Below the pieces are notes generated by a model, which was not told the DNA's origin, did no database searches, and saw only the letters and a program-made list of their open reading frames with translations. Source: Dioszegia crocea (taxonomy: Eukaryota > Basidiomycota > Tremellomycetes > Tremellales > Bulleribasidiaceae). From it: DNA of 64,000 nucleotides. Shown here in pieces: positions 58,513-64,000 of the stretch. How positions within the stretch are numbered: position 1 is the stretch's first letter; each line of letters opens with the position of its first letter. The stretch covers positions 960,809-1,024,808 of the forward strand of contig BCKK01000002.1 of assembly GCA_001600615.1 (NCBI GenBank). Reading direction: 5' to 3'. The translations under genes and the position numbers were made by a program.

Positions 58513-60520
58513 ATGTCAAACAAACCCGGAGCCACCCAAACAATCCCCGAGGAGCTCGGCAAGCACCTCGAGGACAGCTTGACTCACTTGGTCGATTCGA
58601 GCAAGCCGAGCGTCTCGCCCAAGACAGCTGAGGGTGCTGGTGCGTGTTCTATTCTGGGCAATAGGTCATTATACTGATTTGGAAGATTCTGAACATCCTA
58701 AAGATGCTATTCATGTTGCGCCAAAAGCTGGCCGAAGCTGGATCTCACATCTCTGGCCTAACCAGGAGACTGTTCACAATGTGAGTGGTCCCGCAGTCCT
58801 TGGGTGCCTTGAGGTCAGAGGTTGTCGCTAGCGCGTACGCTGGAGAGGCTGTCGGACAAGAGCGTCCTTCAGTCTCAGCTGGCCCGCTCTACCTCGGGTG
58901 ACGCCGGCGAGAGAGTCAGAGAGGGGGACGTGGAAACGTCCAGGTTGTTTCAGGTATGAGGTATGAGCTGACTGAGATTAGCTCTTTGCAATGGAACATC
59001 TGGGTAGCTATCACATGAGCCACTCTTATTAAGATCCAACAAGCTGATGTGCTCAAGGCAACTACGTGATCGACCGAACCACTGGCCAGAAGGTGTTTGA
59101 GGCGATGCCACTTTGTGAGCTGCCTCGTAGCCAGGGTCATGGGCGTCAGATCAAGCTAAAACATCAGACGTCCGCGTGGGAATGCACTTGCTCTTCGTGT
59201 CTGGCGTACGATTCTCCTATTTAAAAGTAGCTCATTCGTTTGCTGATGGTGCAGAGCGGCTACCTTACCTACCCCTCCATCGAAAGTCTACTGGAGAACC
59301 AGTCGATCAAACGTGAGCTACCTTTACTTGGAGAAATCGGCAAAGCTGACATCGGCTTAGAGGGACAGCTATATGATCAGACCGGAGAGGACGTCTTGCC
59401 GCATATTCAGAGCTTCATCAGCACATACCAGCTTCCTCTGGACGAGCTGCTCGTTTCGGACTTGACAAAGTACCCTGTCAGTTGTTCCTGAAGGTTCTGC
59501 GGGAATCATCACTGACTCTTCGCGCAGACGTTCAACTCTTTCTTCTCTCGTCGATTAAAAGCGACAGCTAGGCCGATTACTTCACCTTCGGACCCATACA
59601 TCATCACCTCACCCGCAGATTGTCGGTTGACGGTGTTTTCTTCTGTCGACCAGGCCAAGAAACTATGGTGAGTCTGCCATCCAGATCGGCCTCTGTGGTG
59701 AATGTCCCGCTGATTAGGCCAGGATCAAAGGACAGCAGTTCTCCATCCAATCTCTCCTCCTCGGGGATGACAAGTCTGACACCAGCATGAATGCCCTAAC
59801 TGAGGACTCTGGTTGCTCGATAGCGATTGCTAGGCTCGCACCGCAGGATTACCATCGATACCACTCCCCTGTGGACGGTGTGGTGGTTTCCATCAAGGAT
59901 ATCCACGGTGAGTTTGGCGTTGATTCTGGTATGTGACCAAGTACTGAAATACACAGGCGAGCTTTACAGTAAGCTTTAGATCCAAATTGAGATGAAGGGA
60001 TATAGCTGATGTATTCTAGCTGTGAACCCTCAGGCGGTCAACGAGGGTAAGTAGCTCCGGTTGACACTTGAGATGATCTTGCCGGACCTATGCTGATGCC
60101 CAGATCTCAATGTGTTTACGAAAAACAAGCGATCGGTTATGCTCATTCACGCCAACCTTGGACCCGGAAAGGAACAAGTGCCCATCGTGGTGGTAGCCGT
60201 TGGTGGTGAGTATTGCTGGTGTGTATAACATGATCCAAGCTGACACATCAGCCATGCTGGTAGGCAGTATCGGGTGGTCCAAGAAGGCAGGGGACAAGGT
60301 TCTCAAGGGAGAAGAGTTGGGCTGGTTCCAGGTGAGTCGTCCTTTTCAGCAATCAAGGCACAAGGCTGATGAATAGTACGGCGGCTCAACCAACATTGTC
60401 GTCTTCCCCTCTTCAGCTGGCTTCCAATTCGATGCGGACCTCCTAGCCAACTCGGGCCACAGCGTTGAGACGGTCGTCAGGGTCGGTATGGAAATTGGGA
60501 AGGCTGGATCGTCCAAGTAG
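58513..60520 (+). CDS. Phosphatidylserine decarboxylase-type enzyme
   Basis: Starts MSNKPGATQTIPEELGKHLE. The first exons are small and their joins uncertain until NYVIDRTTGQKVFEAMPL. From there PSD signatures are clear: YPTFNSFFSRRLKATARPI, SPADCRLTVFSSV, QDYHRYHSPVDGVV (catalytic His region), LIHANLGPGKEQVPIVVVA, GSIGWSK and FQYGGSTNIVVF. GGST is the self-cleavage site whose Ser becomes the pyruvoyl cofactor. The enzyme makes phosphatidylethanolamine from phosphatidylserine or acts on a related substrate. I see no C2 or EF-hand domain, unlike Psd2, and no obvious mitochondrial presequence or transmembrane helix, unlike Psd1. It therefore belongs to a smaller soluble-looking class. At least ten mini-introns. 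Confidence 0.85.
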
Positions 60521-60599
60521 ACACAGAGAGTATAGATCGGTACATGGTTTGGCGTACTAGTACAAAGATGCAAAAAAGCGAGAAGAGATAGGAGGGGAT

Positions 60600-61254
60600 T
60601 TATGTTCGGGTGTGATGGTTGAGATTCTTCCGAGCGATTTTTTCGGGTTTGACAGGTTTCGCAGGTTTTCGATCGCTTGTTTTGCCCTCTCCACTGCAGT
60701 GTCTGTTAGCACAGGGTTTGAAGAGGCGTAGCGACATCGCTTGACGATGGATGGATGAGACTCACGCTTTGAGATCCCCCTTGCTCTTCATTATTGTCAA
60801 TTTCCCACTTGATGCCGCTTGCACCATCTGTCGCTCGATCGAATCGTTAATCTTGCTGGACAATTTCTGCGATTTTCAGCATAGATTCACACGCGATTCG
60901 ACCGGCAAGGCAAGTAGGCGAGCTCATCACAAATCCTCAAAGCCCTGTCCACGGAATACCGCTCGCTTCTCTGCGCCCGCACTATGTCCTCCATCTCGGG
61001 AGTCCAGCGAACCCCAACGATACCGAAGCGTTCACAGCTCCCTGCTCCTCGTTTCAAACGCTCCAACCACATCTTCCCTTAAAGGTCATAACCAAAAAAC
61101 TCACCTTCTCCTGAGTCTTGGCCGCGATTTTAGAAGCGACCTTTGGCGCCACCACGAATTTTCCAGGCCGAGTCACGCCTGACTTCTTCCTCGCCGATCC
61201 TCCTGATTGACCCTTGCTTGCACCTCCTGTCTTCTTGCCTGCTCCTTGTGCCAT
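60600..61254 (-). CDS. Small basic protein, DUF2462/UPF0390-like
   Basis: A minus-strand gene starting MAQGAGKKTGGASKGQSGGS. It is very Lys/Ala/Gly-rich (GKFVVAPKVASKIAAKTQEK) and continues in exon 2 as KLSSKINDSIERQMVQAASS with GKLTIMKSKGD. The pattern (basic head, then a short helix with NDSIE and a KLTI core) is that of the UPF0390/C19orf53 family, thought nucleolar, of unknown function. Exon 1 is 61105-61254. The intron at 60867-61104 is 238 nt, by far the longest I located in the window. The last exon encodes a basic tail ending HHTRT. The stop is 79 bp from that of the convergent PSD gene. Confidence 0.68.
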
Positions 61255-61572
61255 CTGTGTTGTTTTACGTGGGTATGAATAGATGGAAGTCTCAAAGCTA
61301 AATTCAAGTGCAAATTTGCTCTACAGAAGAGTTACGGCATCGCGACTCAACAGCGAAGCGGCCCAAGTTCCGGTTGTAATACGTACCAAACCGCCCAGGG
61401 GTTCCGCCCAACCCGACTCTGTGTGTGGGAATTAGTACACGCAAGTGTCGATCACACTGATCAGGTCGAGCCCAGCTGCCCACCGCTGTGGAATACCTAC
61501 TGTCAAACGCATCACACAGACCAGAAACCAATACATTCTCAACGCAATCTACGCCAATCCCTCAATCCAAAC
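61255..61572. other. Intergenic region upstream of the DUF2462 gene
   Basis: This lies between the start of the small basic protein and the coatomer delta stop, both on the minus strand. It should hold the promoter of the former. I saw no distinctive motif. Confidence 0.4.
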
Positions 61573-63337
61573 CTAGATGATCTCATATCGATCCACAGTC
61601 AAGACTCTGTCCATTGAGAAGTCCGCATCTGCGCCGCCTTCGATCAAGCTCGCTTTGGCTACGTCCACATTGACCAGCGAGCCAGCAGCGACGAAGCCGA
61701 CATTGACGGGGAAGAAGGCATCGGCATCGCCATCGCATTTGAATTCGAGTGATCCCGAGGGGTTGTCGGAGGAAATGGAGGGGATGGTCCATAGGAACGC
61801 GTTTGAGCTGGCCGACCAGTCGGTGTCGGGAGTGGACACTGATGGGAGGGAGTTGGCACTGCGAGTTAGCTAAATCACGTCGGCAAGAGTTTATACTTAC
61901 GGGATAGGGATTGAAATGACGACATTCTGCAATTCCAGGTGTTGCGCCTCAAGCTCATACTCCACCGCAACGTCGCTACTGCCGTCTCCCCTTGGCTGTG
62001 GCCAGACGGTGACGTTGAGCGGCACCCTGCTTTCATCTTTGCCCGCCACTCTCCACCGCAACACACCCAGGCCCTGGCCCACCGGGAACGCCCGCGAGGG
62101 GTCTTTGAGCGCAATCACCTTGTCGCCCGATGGAGTAAACTTGGCGACGTTGGGGTGTTGTTTAAATTGCAAGTCCGAGTAGTCATTGGGAACGAGAGTG
62201 AGGCGGATTTTAGATACGGCAGCGTCCGAGACTCGGAGGTCGAGATCACCCTTGAGCTCGAGTTGTTGACAACCACCATCACGCAGCAGAGTGACTGATA
62301 ATGTTTCTTTGATGGTAACGTGGACACTAGAGTCAGAACAGTTCAAGATGTAACGTACCTCTTCTGCTCCACCTTCTCTATGACATCCGCCGACACTGCC
62401 ACTGGGGCCGGTTCAGGCTCGGGCACACGCTGGTATGGCACCGGTTCTGGTTCTTCCTCCCTCTCGACTTCACCGCCTAAGACCGATGTCAACTCGCTCC
62501 CCTTCTTCTTGCCCAACTTCATCCCTGCACCCTTGAACGCGGGCTTCTGCACCGATGGCGCTACAGCAGGACTTGGAGTCCTGTACTCTGGCTGAGACGG
62601 TGTTTCGTATCTTGGTGCCGCGCTGTACCCGCCACCACCACCGCCTCCGCCACTTCCATTGCCCATACCACCGCCGTAACCTCTGGTCGTCTGGTTCATG
62701 CGCTGTTGCTCCCTCCGCTGCATCTCGAGCTGCTTTGCCCGTCGCTTCAATTCCTCCTTCGCCTCAGCCTCCTTGTTACGCGCAATAATCTCTTGTATCT
62801 TCTCTTCGTGCGACTCGCCCTCGAGGATGTTCCGGACCTGCGCCAGCGACACGTTTTCCTTATAGCCGAGCGAGACAACCTCGTCGAACGCGCACAGAAG
62901 GTCGAAAGAGTGGTGTAGGATTGCAGGTTCAGACATGGCGGGTGTGAGGGATGAGATGAGTCGGACAATGAGATTGAGAGTTGCGATGTCCTGACGCGTC
63001 AGAATGGCCACGCTGTGTAGTGCACAGACATACCTGCAAGATGTTACTGCCCTTGTTGGTGATCAACAGAACATACAGCTCCTCGAATGGCTGGTAGACA
63101 AAGCGAACATCTGCAGTCTCGACTGTGGTGTGCTGCGAGTTTGCGGGGATCAATTTAGGGAATGCAGCGAGGAGACCATCTATGCGTGATCGTGGCAGAG
63201 GGCGGAATTGACGCGAGAGGAGGGCTAAATGTCAGCTGGAGCTTGATTTTGCCACATACGTTTCCCGCTCCGGGTACAGATTGACGCTGCGAGTACGACC
63301 TGACCGTCAGCTATGCTCTAGTGTGTATGCTTACCAT
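61573..63337 (-). CDS. RET2: Coatomer subunit delta
   Basis: A minus-strand gene whose ATG (63337-63335) is followed immediately by a 35-nt intron (63300-63334); exon 2 continues [13 protein letters not shown], the conserved delta-COP start. The longin domain follows ([59 protein letters not shown]). Then come a helical linker ([20 protein letters not shown]), a Gly-rich segment, the [15 protein letters not shown] motif, and a mu-homology domain ([39 protein letters not shown], then [19 protein letters not shown]). It ends [13 protein letters not shown]. Delta-COP is part of the COPI coat for Golgi-to-ER retrieval and binds dilysine cargo adaptors. Family length and order are normal. Confidence 0.93.
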
Positions 63338-63576
63338 CTTGTCTGTATATAGGTGTAGATGTATAGGTAGAGTGAGCATTCCTTATAGTGAGGGTGGAGA
63401 GGCGCGTCGAGCGGATATCGCCGCCAATCCCCGCAGTGTGGCACACTCCTTTTCCCACCCATCATCCATCGCCTTCCTTCCTTCTCATACATACACCCAC
63501 TCTAGCCATCTCTTCCCTTCCCTTCTCGGCCTTGTCCCCTTTTCTCTTTCCGGGAAGTCGCTATCAGTCTCAATCA

Positions 63577-64000
63577 TGGATCCTAACGGCAATTACACCG
63601 GCTTCGGCCTCACTCCAGCTCAACAGAACGATGCCCCCAAAAAGCCACACCTCTACATCGGCAATCTTTCCCCCCGCGTGACCGACTACATGCTCACCGA
63701 GATCTTTGCCGTCGCTGGTCCCGTTGTCCAGGCGAAAATCATCCAGGACAAGAACTTCTCCCACGCCGGCTTCAACTACGGTTTCGTCGAATACGCCGAT
63801 ATGCGCAGTGCCGAACAGGCACTGACGACGCTGAATGGGCGTAAGATATTCGATGCGGAAGTGCGGGTGAATTGGGCGTATCAGAATCAGGCAAAGGAGG
63901 ATACGCAGCATCACTACCATGTGTTTGTGGGCGATCTGAGCCCAGAGGTCAATGATGAGGTGCTGTCCAAGGCGTTTGGCGCGTTTGGGACCATGTCAGA
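63577..64000 (+). CDS. PUB1: RRM RNA-binding protein, Pub1/TIA1-like (partial)
   Basis: The gene runs off the right edge. The start is MDPNGNYTGFGLTPAQQNDA, after a CT-rich leader. RRM1 has RNP2 LYIGNL and RNP1 NYGFVEY. After VNWAYQNQAKEDTQHHYH, RRM2 begins HVFVGDLSPEVNDEVLSKAF. The VRVNWA end of RRM1 and the HYHVFVGDLSPEV start of RRM2 are characteristic of Pub1/TIA-1, which bind U-rich and AU-rich mRNA and enter stress granules. No intron occurs in the visible part. It shares a 239-bp divergent promoter with RET2. Confidence 0.88.

Overview
The window is nuclear DNA of a basidiomycete fungus. The best fit is a Tremellomycetes yeast, although no marker here fixes the genus. The reasons are: dense protein genes on both strands; nearly every gene cut by very short introns (often 32-36 nt, GT...AG, with a GCTGAC/GCTGAT/GCTAAT branch motif just before the AG); a moderately GC-rich sequence; and a basidiomycete-type protein repertoire. 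I see no rRNA, tRNA, transposon, virus or CRISPR array. I can support thirty protein genes, about one per 2.1 kb. Twenty-nine are complete and the last runs off the right edge.

Layout, 1-25 kb: a VHS-GAT trafficking adaptor (+), a putative single Cys-cluster DNA-binding protein (+), the mRNA cap triphosphatase CET1 (+), EMC1 (-), a DHA2-type MFS transporter (+) convergent with a second MFS transporter (-), the actin-binding protein ABP1 (-), the Hsp90 co-chaperone CDC37 (+), LDB17/SPIN90 (-), the CAAX protease STE24 (-) and an aldo-keto reductase (-).

Layout, 25-45 kb: cyanase (-), an ER DNAJC3/p58IPK co-chaperone (+), an ASH1-like SET methyltransferase (+), an EFA6-type Sec7-PH Arf GEF (+), an anion:cation symporter MFS (+), a small orphan gene (+), an alpha-type p24 cargo receptor (-), the ribosome-associated Hsp70 SSZ1 (-), a kinase-less CRIB protein (+) and DCN1 (-).

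Layout, 45-64 kb: a SRC1/HEH inner nuclear membrane protein (-), septin CDC10 (+), NST1 (-), the mitochondrial GatA amidotransferase subunit (+), exosome RRP46 (-), a phosphatidylserine decarboxylase-type enzyme (+), a small basic DUF2462-like protein (-), coatomer delta RET2 (-) and a PUB1/TIA1-type RRM protein (+, partial).

Most genes are core housekeeping functions and form no metabolic cluster. Loose themes are secretory/ER function (EMC1, DNAJC3, p24, RET2, Sec7 GEF), cortical actin and endocytosis (ABP1, LDB17, the VHS-GAT protein, the CRIB protein, the septin) and chaperones (CDC37, SSZ1, DNAJC3). The most notable observations are gene-structure ones: introns placed inside or directly after the start codon in three genes, mini-introns of near-constant size, a tandem 29-bp repeat carrying the stop codons of two convergent transporters, and AT-hooks in the SRC1-family protein. 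I found no convincing novel biological system. All exon boundaries and functions are read from sequence by eye and were not checked by any search.
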